The notes beneath the pieces are model-generated. The model searched no databases. It worked only from the letters and a program-made list of their open reading frames with translations, and had not been told where the DNA came from. 64,000 nucleotides of DNA from positions 806,001-870,000 of the forward strand of contig NGZR01000003.1 of assembly GCA_002197995.1 (NCBI GenBank), in the 5' to 3' direction. Position numbers and translations under genes: made by a program. Positions 47,966 to 59,034 of the stretch are shown here, piece by piece. Within the stretch, counting starts at the first letter, position 1, and each line of letters opens with the position of its first letter. The stretch comes from Gaeumannomyces sp. JS-464. Lineage: Eukaryota; Ascomycota; Sordariomycetes; Magnaporthales; Magnaporthaceae.

Positions 47966-49788
47966 ATGACTTCTAGGGCCCCCTCCGTCGGCGAGGACTC
48001 GATCCCGCTTTACTGCGCGCTATGCCCAGAGCGGGAAAACTTCTCAGATGTGTCTCACCTCTTGACGCACATTTCGTCGAAGAGCCACCTCTCCCGGAAG
48101 TTCGACACAGAGCTGCGCGCGCAGGGTGACAATGAAGTGTCCGCTGTTCGCCTGGCTGAGTACGAACGCTGGTATGCGATGCACCGGATCGGCGATCTTC
48201 TCCAGCGGCGTATGGAGACCAAACAGCGGCGTCGTCAGCCCCGTCGCGAGCGAGCCGCAGCTTCAGCCCCGACAGTAAGTACCGCTGAGATCTAAATAAC
48301 CCTGAGCCCACAGTCCGCTTTTCGTCGCATCAAATTGCTCACTTTTGTGCCAGGCTCGAACTCTTCGAGCCCCCCGTCCTGCCCCTCCCGGCCGCTCTGC
48401 TAGCGTTAAAGCCGAGCCTCGCGAAGACAGCGCAGATGCTTTTGATCTGCATTCTAGAGCCTCTACCGCCGGCAGAAGCGACCCCGACCCGCACCAACAG
48501 GCAACTGGTCGCTACGACTCTCCCGGCAGCCGCAACAGCACGCCTCTATACCAGACTCCGACTTCTGGACGGGCCCGCTCGGGTTTGCCTTCCAACTACG
48601 CTGAAATTGGTAAGTTCGAGGTGGAGGGTTCCGAGGTCGACGCCTCGAGCTTCGACGGCACTCTGAGCTTGGAGAATTTCGAGCTGGAGGACGACGACAC
48701 GGTGAAGTTGAAGGGAATAAAGTACCCAGGCATGGCTGGTTTCGACGCTGCTACCCCGAGCAGCGCCGCAAGCGGAATCAGAAGAAGGACAAGTCCGTTG
48801 TCCAGAACATGAGAGAGTCCTCGGAGTCGATCGAGGCGCTCGAGTGCATCTGGGATGGCATGGGCAACTTCGACCGTAGCCGCGACATCTACGCCTCACC
48901 CTCGATCGACGGAAGCCCGGTCAGCAGGAAGGCCGAGCTTCCGGCCAAGAGGAAGAAGAGGCAGGCCAAAAACGGGAGCCCTACCGCTAACAGGGCGCGC
49001 CCAGGTGTCACGACTAGGGGAGCGGCAAGGGCCCAGCGGCAAGCTGCTGCACGCCAGAGCTCCATTGCTACTGCTGACAACGAGGAGTCAGATGACGGAC
49101 ACGACGACGGTTCGTGGACGACGGGACAAGCGTCCCAGGAAAACGGCGACATGTTGCGAGCCGACGACCATCCCGTTCCGAGTAAGTGGCTTTCTCCTCC
49201 TATCATTGGCTTTAGGGCTTGAAGCCGTTTGCATATAGGAACTAACGTGGTCGTTTGTTTGTTTGTTTTTATATAGATCGGATGAATAGCCCTCTTGACT
49301 CCGGCGGGTAAGTTTGTTTGCCCTATATCACCCTGCTCGTTGTCTGATCATTTTTTTATGCCGTTAAGGATGTTGGGTTGTAACTAATCTGGCACCTTTC
49401 CCTCCAGATTCCAACTGCATCACCGGGGGCGCTGCAGCAGCTTGACAACAACGGAATGATTGGAGCCCACGAGCAGCACGCCATTCCCAAGCACCAGCAC
49501 TACACCTACCCGTATTTTGGCCAGCCTAGCCAAGCAAGGGATGTGGGTGTTATCGGCCACCAGGATTACCATGCCTACATGCCGTCCCACCAGGTTCCCG
49601 GAGACGCAAACCTCAACCCTCTCAGTCTGCGAGGGGTGACGGCTCCTGCTTTTTCCGGGATCCAAGGACACATGCCTTCCCCCTACGACGACCCCAACGA
49701 CGTCGTGCCATCGACTGCTTTCCAGCCCATCAACCCACGATTCGGCTTGCACGGTAGGCACAATAACAGCCCTATCTCGCGGGCTTAA
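47966..49788 (+). CDS. Fungal finger-like nuclear protein of unknown function (one or two frame breaks)
   Basis: Not recognised by name. The N-terminus has a C2H2-like finger: YCALCPERENFSDVSHLL followed by THISSKSHLSRKF (Cys-Cys-His-His spacing). The middle is disordered; a conserved-looking block reads FELEDDDTVKLKGIKYPGMA then TPEQRRKRNQKKDKSVVQNM, familiar from uncharacterised fungal nuclear proteins. A basic stretch PAKRKKRQAKNG could be a nuclear signal. The C-terminus is His/Pro/Gln-rich and ends NNSPISRA. Introns are 48275-48353, 49182-49276 and 49308-49407. One base is missing near 48756. The join to the last exon also needs one more base at about 49408 to keep its evident frame, so that boundary is uncertain. 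Confidence 0.65.
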
Positions 49789-50370
49789 CTCCGTGCAAAA
49801 AGGCGAGCTCGCTCCTGACAGATTCATTCCATCGACTTAGGCGATCCGCAGTCCCATCTTCCGGATGCGAACTCGCACCTGCCGAGAACCGGGTGAACGA
49901 ATCTGCTCAACGGCGAAGCGAATCCGTGAATCTGTCCCTGGAGGCATGAGAGGTTTTCTCCACCCATGCTGTCTTCCTTCTCATCCCACCTATACCTATT
50001 CCTTCACTCAGGCTGGACTTTCTGGCCACCACTACTTTTCCTATTTGTCACTTTTCCCCCTATTTCGTTTGGTTTCTTCGTTAACAGCCACCCTGATATC
50101 CACATCAGAAAACCCCATAAACTCAGCACCCACAACCGATTGGCATCTGGATTCCCCCCATGTTTCTCCCTAACTTCATCGCACCGGCCAACCATCCAGC
50201 AGCCTCCTCTCAGACTGCATCATTGTGGCGCCAGCGCAGCACCCAAAGAGCAAAGCGAGAAAGGGGAACAGGCGCATGGTGCAATTTTCTTTCTGGTCTG
50301 CTTGTAAAACTCGGTCTTTCTTTTCCACACTTTTTTGTTGACTTTCCTAACATTCGCTTCCAACAACCGC

Positions 50371-50469
50371 ATGGGCACCGAGCTCCGGCCGGCCACGAAG
50401 CTCATGTTCGTCAAGGCCTCTATCGTGGGGCAGGACGACGATGGGTTCCTCAGCGTGACTGCAGGTACA
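50371..50469 (+). other. Orphan coding-like patch (possible exon)
   Basis: Reading from the ATG gives MGTELRPATKLMFVKASIVG and then QDDDGFLSVTAG, with nearly all codons ending in G or C, like real genes in this window and unlike its surroundings. It follows CT-rich sequence and is followed by GTACAA, a weak donor. I cannot link it to other exons or a family. Confidence 0.3.
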
Positions 50470-50618
50470 AACCTCGTACTGGCGCAGTGCCTGCTCGCTA
50501 CAGGGCTCACCCACGATCCCCAGCTGCCCAGTCGTCGACTCTCACCCGAGAGTCGTTTATCCATCACTTCGTCATTCGTGTTCTTCCATGAAACATTCCC
50601 TTTTTGATTCAGTTTTTC

Positions 50619-50639
50619 CTTTCTTTCTTTCTTTCTTTC
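50619..50639 (+). repeat. TTTC microsatellite
   Basis: About five TTTC units in a T-rich stretch. Confidence 0.8.
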
Positions 50640-52993
50640 GAGGCCACTGGTTTTCCTTTTTTTTTTCATTAGCTGTCTGGACTTTGAGATTCTTTGGGTC
50701 GTCTCCTCGGAGAGGCGGACGAGCAACGTACTAGCCAATTTCCACGTCGACAGCCTGTGTGGCCCCGGTGCTCTTGCTGGAGGTCCACAAGGGGCGGTCG
50801 TCGAGGAGAGAATCGTGGTGGCTGCAGCCAGACCAGCCGTCCTGGGTTATTTATATGCTTTGGCGTGGGAGCAAACTCGGACGTCAGGCTGCGGGAGGTT
50901 CCCGGCTAGGCGTCTGGACATGGTTGAACTTGTCATCAGGTAGTAGGGCATGCAACGTTCCCTCAGTCCAATCTAGCACCGCAGACCATCCTCGGCCTTG
51001 CCCTGGCGGAGGCTTTAGCGGACGGAGAAGACGGCAAAGCTAGCTGGAGCACAACAGACCCCAGGAGATATTGGCTGGAGGCGAGGGTTGTTTCGGTCCG
51101 TCAGCATCAAAAAAGCCTGCCGCGGCGACAGTGGTGGTTGGGACCGAATTCTGAGCATCACGGCACCAACACCTCGACGGTCTTCTAGCATGTGTTTGAT
51201 TAGAGCCCATATGGCGGAAAGACGAATACTTGGTGCATGCACTGGCTACCTGCAAAAATACGGCAGCAGTTTGCCCCTACTCGGTTCCGAATGTTGCGTC
51301 ATGGCCTCTGTGATTATCATGAAACAGCCGAGGTTTTCGCCCCAAGCTAGTATAGAGGGAAGATACAGATCGTTGGCGTTCCACGGGGCAATTTTAGTTG
51401 ACGGGCTTGCTTCAACGGGATCGTATCCCATGCCTTCTATGAGTGAGCACATCGTAATTCAAGTTTACAAAGAATATGGATCAGTTCTGCCTGCCCTGTC
51501 CTCTGTTCTATAGCGAAGCAAAACCAATTTTTACTCCAGACTCTCCCTATCCCGGGGGTCCCCCGAGGGCCTTCCCAAAAACCGGCCGCGTTTTTGTCGG
51601 CTAAGGCTGTCCTTGGCGCCAGTGTCTCTAGTCAACCCGTGGCTTGCATAGATATATGGACCAATATCTGTCGGTCAGTAACCCACAATCAGCCGTCATA
51701 ACAGTAGCTTTGTTTCTTTCGTTCCGACCTGTAGCCATGACCCAGCCCAAAGATGGCGTGCTTGGCTTTTTGGGAGGGTGATGCGGTTACGCGTGTTGCC
51801 GTCGACCAGCCCGGGTCATGGAATCAACGGGAACAAAAAGAGCCAAGCAGATAATTGCTGGTAACCAGTCCCCCATAATTCTCTGGCTGCGAGGGAGGGG
51901 AAGGGGAGGCGGAAATATCTCGTCAACTCCGGGGTATCATCCCGCTCCTGCCAGAGGCTGGAGTTAACAGCGAGGGCCGAGTGGATGGATGGGAGGGACC
52001 GCCGGCTTAATAATTATTAATTGGGGCTTTCACCTGTCTCGAGAAGATCAACGAGGGGGTGGGTGCGCCCAGGCGGTGGTGGTGTGCTTTTGTAATTCCA
52101 ATCTCACCGTATTATTGGCAAAGCAGCCGCCGCCCCAGCCTCTCACCGAGCCCCCTTTGTCGCCGTGACTTTGCATGCTAGGGCTGATCCGATCCATCCC
52201 GCAGAAGCCGGCAAGTCGCCCCCCCAGACCCAGACTGGCTACCTATGTAGGTACCTAGGTCGGGTTGGAGCAGCTCAATCGGGGACCTGACAGGTGTGGA
52301 GGATTTCCCATTTCGCCCTGCAGCACAGACGCGCCCCCCTGCGGGAGCGCCAGCCCAGGATGGCAAAATCCCCGGGCCAAAGCGTGGCGGCGGCGGCGTT
52401 ACTTGCGCCCGGTAGCCGCTGGGCTCCATGCAGCAGGCCTTTTTGTGGAGGGCAGGGAGGGCGGCTCGGCTTGGAGGGTGGACAGTGGCCTATCATCCAT
52501 CCTCCTTTTCCTCATTTTTTTTTTTCCTTCTTCTTTTTTGCGTTGGTCTGGGCGGGAACAGCTAGCAGCGGCCACACACGGGCTTACATATCGATATCGC
52601 TATTGGCGACCCTTTTCGGCAAGCGCCCGACGGGGATATGGGGATTGAATTACACCGATTCCCACTCTCGTCTTACGGGCTCGCACCGCACGGTCCCACC
52701 TCTCGAACACCATGCATAACTATGGGGAACGTTTGGGGCAGGGAGACAGGGGGAGGGCAGGTCTGCCAAGAATACTAGGCAGGGAGGCAGGGCGATCACG
52801 CTGGCAAGCCCAGGCATCGGAGTTGACACGTCCAATACAAGGAAAGAGTTGACGGCGGGATGGACACGGGTTAGACTGTGTTGCATGATGGCGAGTGGTT
52901 CGTTTCCATGGGCGCGTGAATTAAGCTTGGACCAACAGCCTGAGTGCTGGCCGCCCCTGACAAATTGGCAGTTCCTCAGTCCAGCAGGCCTGT

Positions 52994-53229
52994 CTAGATT
53001 CCTTCTAGAACAGGGGTCCCGTCCTCCCCGCCCGTTTCTGGCGAGCCTGCCTCTTGGTCCCTGGGGCCTCCACTGAGGCGCCGCCTGTGCGGATGCCGTC
53101 GTTGATGGATGGCTTCATGATGTTTCCTCTGAGGATTTACGTTCATACTTGGTTAGCTTTGGCGACCTTTCTCACCTCGCAGCGTGATATGCACAATAGT
53201 AGCTAGCAGGAAGGGCATGCCAGTCTAGG

Positions 53230-53260
<31 letters not shown>

Positions 53261-54489
53261 ACACTCACCATGTTGTCAACCCTGCTGAACTTGCGCCCGC
53301 ACCCCTCGGCGGGGCACTCGATGTTGGGGTTGTGCGACCGCATGTGCCGCCTGCAGTCCTTCTCGGACGAGAAGCCGTTGTAGAAGCGCGGGCAGCCGTC
53401 GATGCTGCAAAAGTGGCTCTTTGTGTGCGCCCGGTAATGTTTCCGCAGGTCGCACGCCCTCAGGAACGTGCGTGTCGACCCGCATCCCGGGTGCGTGCAC
53501 CGCCAGCTGCCCCCGGGCCCCGCCGGTTGGCACCCCATCTCGCGCACGTCCTCGGGCATCCAGTCCGGCCCTGCCCGCGTGCGACCTGCTGACGCCGAGC
53601 GGCCGCGGAGTGCGGCCGTAGAGGGAGAGGAGGTCGCCGCGGCGGCTTCGGCGGCAGTGGACGGTGGCGGAGACGTTCCCGAACTCGTGCCCACCTCTTG
53701 TTCTGCCGGCGCTGCCCTTGCTGTCGACGATGCCGCCGTGGCCGTGTTGCTGCTGCTGCTGTAAATCGCTCCTGCTGGTGCGGCTGCGCTCGTCGCCGTT
53801 GCTGTGAAAAAGTTGCCTGCCGACGCGAGATCAGGATCCAACAGGTCCGGGTCCCACATCCCCGTGTGTGAGGGCGCGGGGCTCGCTGCGGTCGAGTAGC
53901 TGGCGGCGGACGGGGTGTGGCCGGGGCGCAACGCCGGCGAGCAGGGCGCGCTGAACGAGTCGCTGTGCTGCAGTCGCGGCGGGAAGAGTTCCGAGGAGCG
54001 GCGCTCGCCCTGCTGGCTGTCCTCAAGCTTGAACACGGGGTCGACCCAGGCATCCTCAAAGACGACGCCGGCGTCCAGCGAGTCGGACAGGACCAGCGTC
54101 GGGGTGTTGCTCATCCGAGCATGTTCCGAAGTGGTTTCTGGAGAAAGTCCGAGGTGCTGTTGCTGAGCCTGTGCTGCTGAGCTGGCCGTCAAGGAGGTGG
54201 TGTCGTGCATAGGGAGGGGTTCATGTGGAGGAAAGCCCCATTGCTGCAGCTGTTGGAGGTAGTGTTGAGGGTGTGCGTTTTGCGCGTATTGGTGTTGGCG
54301 ATGTTGTAGTTGTTGATGTTGCGGACGGTAATTCCTGATGTGACCCCCTTGGGTGTGCGCCATGGTGTGGAGGTGGTCTAGTGCTGGGTCGATATTGTTG
54401 TCCAGAAGGGAGAGTAGTCGTTGCTGCTGACGGTCTTGGAGCGTGGGCTCCTCGTTCCCCCACGACAACCTCCAGTCCTGATTAGGCAT
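52994..54489 (-). CDS. C2H2 zinc-finger transcription factor
   Basis: Probable DNA-binding regulator with three C-terminal C2H2 fingers. Exon 1 is 54489-53269; the intron is 53129-53268 and contains T30 in sense; exon 2 is 53128-52994. Total 451 residues from MPNQDWRLSW. The N-terminal half is Gln/His-rich (HQQLQHRQHQYAQ), then Ser/Ala/Thr-rich, as in activation regions. Fingers: CTHPGCGSTRTFLRACDL with RKHYRAH; CSIDGCPRFYNGFSSEKD with CRRHMRSH; and CPAEGCGRKFSRVDNM, whose histidines come from exon 2 (RKHHEAIH), giving C-X4-C-X12-H-X4-H. That match fixes the acceptor at 53129, after a GCTAAC branch site. The start is uncertain: an in-frame ATG at 54546 is possible, and the frame stays open to about 54732. 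Confidence 0.85.
53230..53259 (+). repeat. A30 homopolymer (T30 in the C2H2 gene intron)
   Basis: Thirty A on the plus strand. In gene sense it is T30, starting 9 bases after the donor. Confidence 0.85.
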
Positions 54490-56910
54490 GGTACCATATG
54501 TTTCGGACGGCCTGTCTGCCTGGCGGACTGGCAAACACCCAAGCATCGTGTGTGTGGAGCACCGTAGTGGCGCGAGGAGATGGTTATAGGGTGGCGAGGG
54601 TGGTGTAGGAGGTCTCTTGCAGCACAGGAGCGATGCACTTCTCAACGGTTGACGGGAAGGATCGTAGATGCCAGGGGCTATGTGATAGATGCGGCGGAGA
54701 GAGGCCACGGGAGAAGGTGAGAGGATGCCCAACTTACTAAGTATTCAGACATTAACGGCATCGTTACTACTATCAGTGGTGGCCGTGGCTGGACTGGGGC
54801 CGGGTGGAGGGCGGGCACGCTGGCCACCCCTCCCCCCTTTCTGGGCCGTGTCCCGCCTCTGTCCCTGGCCCCTGGCCCCTGACAGGCGCGATCGGCACAG
54901 GTCGCGCCTTGCAAATCGACACCTACATTACCACGGTGCGCGGTGATGACGGTCGAGACAGACAATGCCACGACCACGATGCGGACTTTGGGAAGCTACC
55001 CACACGACGGAGCGGAGATACACGCATTGCCATCCTACCATCCGATCCATAGGCCACACAGGGGTTGAGCCATATGCCCAAACCAGCCAGGGCCGACAAG
55101 ATGCTACTCTGGGCTCACGGCGTCCCATTCAAAGGATCGATGTCCGGCAGGCCAGGCCTGCTTCGAAAAGGACCCACGCAGAGCAGGCCCCGAGTCGAGC
55201 GGTTCGGGCGGAGAAGAAGCTGCGTCAGTGGCTGGAGAGCGAGAGAGGGGTGTGGTCCGTCGTCTGGCGGGCTCCGCATGGTGTGTTTCCCATGTCGTCC
55301 ATGTCCGCGTCCACACACGAAAGGAAGCAGACGCCGTGACGCCCCAGGCAAGCGAGCTGTGGCCGATGTGCAGAGGTCCCGTGCCAGCCGGCTTGGCCTG
55401 CCTCCCGTCCGTCCTGCGTGCTTTGCATCTTCTGCCGGCTGTCCTGCCTGCCACCTTGTGTGACGGGCGACACCCCTTCGTGGGGGGGTTGGCTGTCATC
55501 GTGCTTCCAGGGCTGTCGGGGCTTGTCAGGAAGCGCGGAGAACGGCGGCGCCCTGCCTGCTGTTGGACGACGCCATGCGGTCTGCGACCGCAACCCCCAC
55601 AAATCCCACTGGGGAAGGGAAAAGAAAAATATCAGACAAAGTCCAGCGGGGCCGAACAAGGCAACTCGTACCCAGTCTTGTGGAGAAGCAGCAGCTCAGA
55701 CCCTGGCTGAGGCTCAATTTTCTGAGCTGCAGGTGTGGGACCACAGTGGCTGCGTCGATTGGCCGGGTCGCCTATTTCGGGCTGCCATTGGGCGAGCGTT
55801 TATTCCCAGCTGCCTGTGCACCCTCAACCCGTCCCCACTCCCCACCCGACGTTCGAAATGTTCCAGCGGATGTCTGCCGGGGAGGGGCCTCGATGCCGAG
55901 ACGCACCAGCCCTCACGCTTCGAGCAATCTGACAAAGTGAGCTGGTCTGTGTCCACCATAATGGAGTTATTCACATCCCCACGGAGCCGGGCTCCGGGCA
56001 CTATCATGTGCCCGGGCGGACAGCCCCGAAAGAGGGCGTAGGAAATGAAATCGCCTCGGGTACCGACCAGCCTAATTAACCCAGGGAATGGGGCAGACCC
56101 AGCCGCCAGACGCCTCTAATGGGCCAGTTCGGTCTCAAGCCAATCCTTTGCGTTCAATATGCCATATCCACCCGCCGGGAACTTTCATGCCCCACGGCCT
56201 TTTAGTGTGGGTTGCATCTTATTTTTTGTTTTCGTCCTGCTTGGCACGCCTCCATCTATCTTGTCTGCTCCTCACCGCACGCGTAGCACTACCCCTTGAC
56301 CAAGCCTTCCTGCGCGTCACTTCCGATACCGTAATTTCGCCGTCAGGGCTCATCGGTCACCTTGGACACCTCCCTTCTTGCCGTCCTGCCTGTCTCGGGT
56401 GGGGATCTATCAACCACTGCCTGGCTTAGGATCTTAAGCGCGGCCAGGCCCACAGGACGACAACGGTTTAATATTCCTTATCTAGTAAGACGCCGGCGGG
56501 TATGATTCACCCCAAGCCGCCTGTCCACACCACACCGAACGGGACGAAAGGATTTTGTAATTAGACCATCGGCTGAGGAGCAGAGCAGATCATGCGGGTC
56601 TGAATGCTACCCAGAATCATGGTAGCGCGCAGACACGCGCGCACATGACATGTGTGCTTGTTAATTCAAAGTTTGCCTCGCCCCGGGCCTCTCAGCCCTA
56701 GATGAGCAAGTCGGGCCTTTGCGCCAGAGGCTGAGCAAATTAAGGATGTGGCGCACAGAACTCTGCCGCAGCCACTTTGTTTATAGGTCTATAAATAGGT
56801 GTGTGCACCGAGGTAGCAATTTAAAACAAGGATTGGAATGGACAAGAAAATCCTTGCTCAAAATCGACGCGGGGAAAAAACATAACTCCGCCCGCGCCGG
56901 AAAAAAAATC
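54490..56910. other. Upstream region of the C2H2 factor
   Basis: About 2.4 kb with the promoter and possible long leader of the C2H2 gene. It contains TATAAATAGG at 56789-56798 on the plus strand, with no gene attached. Open frames of up to about 200 codons overlap each other in several frames and have no motif, so I do not call them. Confidence 0.5.
56901..56908 (-). terminator. Pol III terminator of tRNA-His
   Basis: T8 on the minus strand, starting three bases after the end of the tRNA. Confidence 0.75.
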
Positions 56911-56982
56911 TGGGCGTGGCAAGACTCGAACTTGCGTTTCTTCGGCCACAACGAAGTGTACTAACCCCTATACGACACACCC
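56911..56982 (-). tRNA. tRNA-His (GUG anticodon)
   Basis: Reads histidine codons. On the minus strand the 72 bases fold as a full cloverleaf. Acceptor GGGTGTG pairs with CACGCCC (one G-T pair), with discriminator A. The D arm is GTA-TAGGGGTTAG-TAC. The anticodon arm is CTTCG-TTGTGGC-CGAAG, which places GTG at 34-36. The variable loop is AAAC. The T arm is GCAAG-TTCGAGT-CTTGC. There is no intron. The extra G-1 of tRNA-His would be added after transcription. Confidence 0.92.
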
Positions 56983-58139
56983 TGTGCTTTTCCAGACGAG
57001 CCGCTGCGCCATGCGCGTTTCCGTTACGTTTAGGCTCGTCGTGTGGTGCACTCGACCCGATGCGGGGTTTATAAGGACACTTCACGACTCAGATATGACG
57101 CAATTAGCTCGCAAACCTGCCAGTGGGTGGATGATTATGCTCACCAGCCCATACGAAAAGAACAAGTGTATTCACATGATGTATTGTATTGTGTGATGAT
57201 CTAGACGTCCATGTCGAATCAGAGAGCTCTGGCGGCTTGGCCTGAGCCGTCTCGACACGCCCTATTACCTCCGTATTACTACGGATGATTTGTTTCCCAC
57301 CTCTAGACGCAATCTTGCCTGCTCAGCATTAAGAGTTAATACCGTTCTCTACTGCAAAACCTTTCCCGGAGTGCTGGCCCACGAAGCATTACAGGTATCA
57401 ACACACTCGCGTGGCGGGAAGGTCTTACCCGCCACCACCGCATCCCGAGGTGAAGAGACATTGTCACTCGCAGAAAACAAGCCGGGACGACTGATGATAA
57501 CAAGGCAGCACGTAGAATATAAAGCAGAAGAAATACTGCCCGGGTATGGGACGGCCACGTGGCCCACCTGTCGACCTGAGCTTGCTCGGACTAGCAGGCG
57601 GGGGCGCCCTCGCTTGGATGCGCGTGCATCTAGCAGAGTCCCCGCGACGCGGGGATCGTGATATGTTCTCCACTGGCTGAATAGCTTGGTAAACGTATGA
57701 CATATTACTTAAACTTCTGAGGTCATCAAGGACCCCGACCTCAGCTTCTCTCGTTGAGCCCAGACTGTCGCGGACCGGCCCGCCGCCAAGGCAACCGCCC
57801 AATCAAAACCATGCGCTCGTATCCAAATACCGAGGGCCTTCAAGACAGTTAGGTGACCTGCACCATGCATCTGGAATGTCCCGAGGCAGCTCAACATGGC
57901 GCGTTACTTGCAGGGACACGTGGTGCCCACCTGGGACCTCCAACTCCTCGCAGGGCTGCGAATGTTCGACCCACCAACCTTCGGACATCCGACAGATGCC
58001 TCCTCGGACTGACGAACGGATACGCGACTACCCGGATTCTGATTTATTCTCGCGCCGCCGCAGGACACCTCCCTTCGTGCCCCCGTCCCGCCTGGCACGA
58101 CAGATAAGGAAGGACAGAGTTCCGGACGGCTTCCGCTGA
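56983..58139. other. Intergenic region, tRNA-His/GST
   Basis: About 1.2 kb. No gene, repeat or clear regulatory motif recognised. Confidence 0.5.
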
Positions 58140-59034
58140 TCAAGGCAGCTTGTCACCTGTTCTCGTGGCCTGCCCAACTAGCGAGTTGGTTGTGTCGTCG
58201 GCGTACCGCTTATACACGTCGATGTACGCCTGCTCGTCGCTCCATGTGTTGACGACACACGGTCGGTTCACAACGGCGTCGAGCCAGATGCGCCAGCGCC
58301 GCCACACGGATCCGTCGCCGTTGCCACCGTCTTGCGGCCCCTCGGTCGGAACCCCGACGCCGCCAGCCTTGTAATGGTCGATCAGCCAAAGCCTCTTTGC
58401 CCAGGGGGCCAAGCTGACGTCCACCAAGCTGAAATGGTCGCCGAGGAACCAGGGGCCGACACCACCCTGACTGCCGCTGCCCTCGGCCGGCGCCATCTCG
58501 CGCACGAGCGCTTTGATACTGCTGTGCAGCTCCTGGCGCGCCTGATCAAGGCTGTATGACTTTTGGGGCGTGTGCTGCAGCAGCTTGTAGAAGCCGGCGA
58601 CGACCTTGTTGGATATGTGATCGATCCAGATGCGGCAGCGAGCGCGCTCGTAAGGTTCGCGCGGCATCAAGCACGGACCGTGCCGGGCCTCATCTGCAAA
58701 GGCTCGTCCAGATAGTCGCAGAGGACGGTGCTCTCGTACAGCGGCTTCAGCTCCTGCTCCTGCTGGCCCGCGCGCGTGGCCGGCCGGGGAACGGCTAGGG
58801 TGGGAACGAGGCCGCGGGGGTTGAGGGCCAGGAACTCGGGGACTTGTGATAGGGGTTGATCTCAATGTACTGGTACGGGATGCGTTTCTCCTCCAGTACC
58901 ATCCAGGCGCGCTGGACAAAGGGACAGAACCAGCCCGCATACAGCTTGAGCGGATGCTCGGGCGCGTGGGCTTTGACAAGCTCCGCGGCCCGCCCCGTGG
59001 CATGGCCGAGAATGGAAGTGTCCACTTGGGCCAT
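58140..59034 (-). CDS. Omega-like glutathione S-transferase (two frame breaks)
   Basis: Glutathione-dependent transferase or thiol reductase, probably cytosolic. The ATG at 59034 starts MAQVDTSILG. The thioredoxin-like N-terminal domain has LKLYAGWFCPFVQRAW, with the omega-class catalytic Cys in CPFVQRAW, and VLEEKRIPYQYIEINPYHKSP. The helical C-terminal domain includes REPYERARCRIWIDHISNKV, GPWFLGDHFSLVDVSLAPWA (N-capping/hydrophobic staple region) and AVVNRPCVVNTWSD. One base is missing near 58840 (HKSP/EFLALNPRG) and one near 58701 (DYLDE/AFADEARHG); corrected length is 298 residues. The conserved active-site region is intact. It is head-to-head with RFC3, about 1.1 kb apart. Confidence 0.88.

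Larger units (their letters stand above)
49789..52993. other. Intergenic region of 3.2 kb between two finger-protein genes
   Basis: Mostly no recognisable content. It includes an orphan coding-like patch at 50371-50469, a TTTC repeat at 50619-50639, a further T run near 52518-52530 and TAGGTACCTAGGT near 52246. No full gene is supported. Confidence 0.5.

Noticed and set aside
55065..56041. Overlapping frames of 130-207 codons upstream of the C2H2 gene
   Set aside because: Open in several frames at once, with no conserved motif or gene-like codon use.
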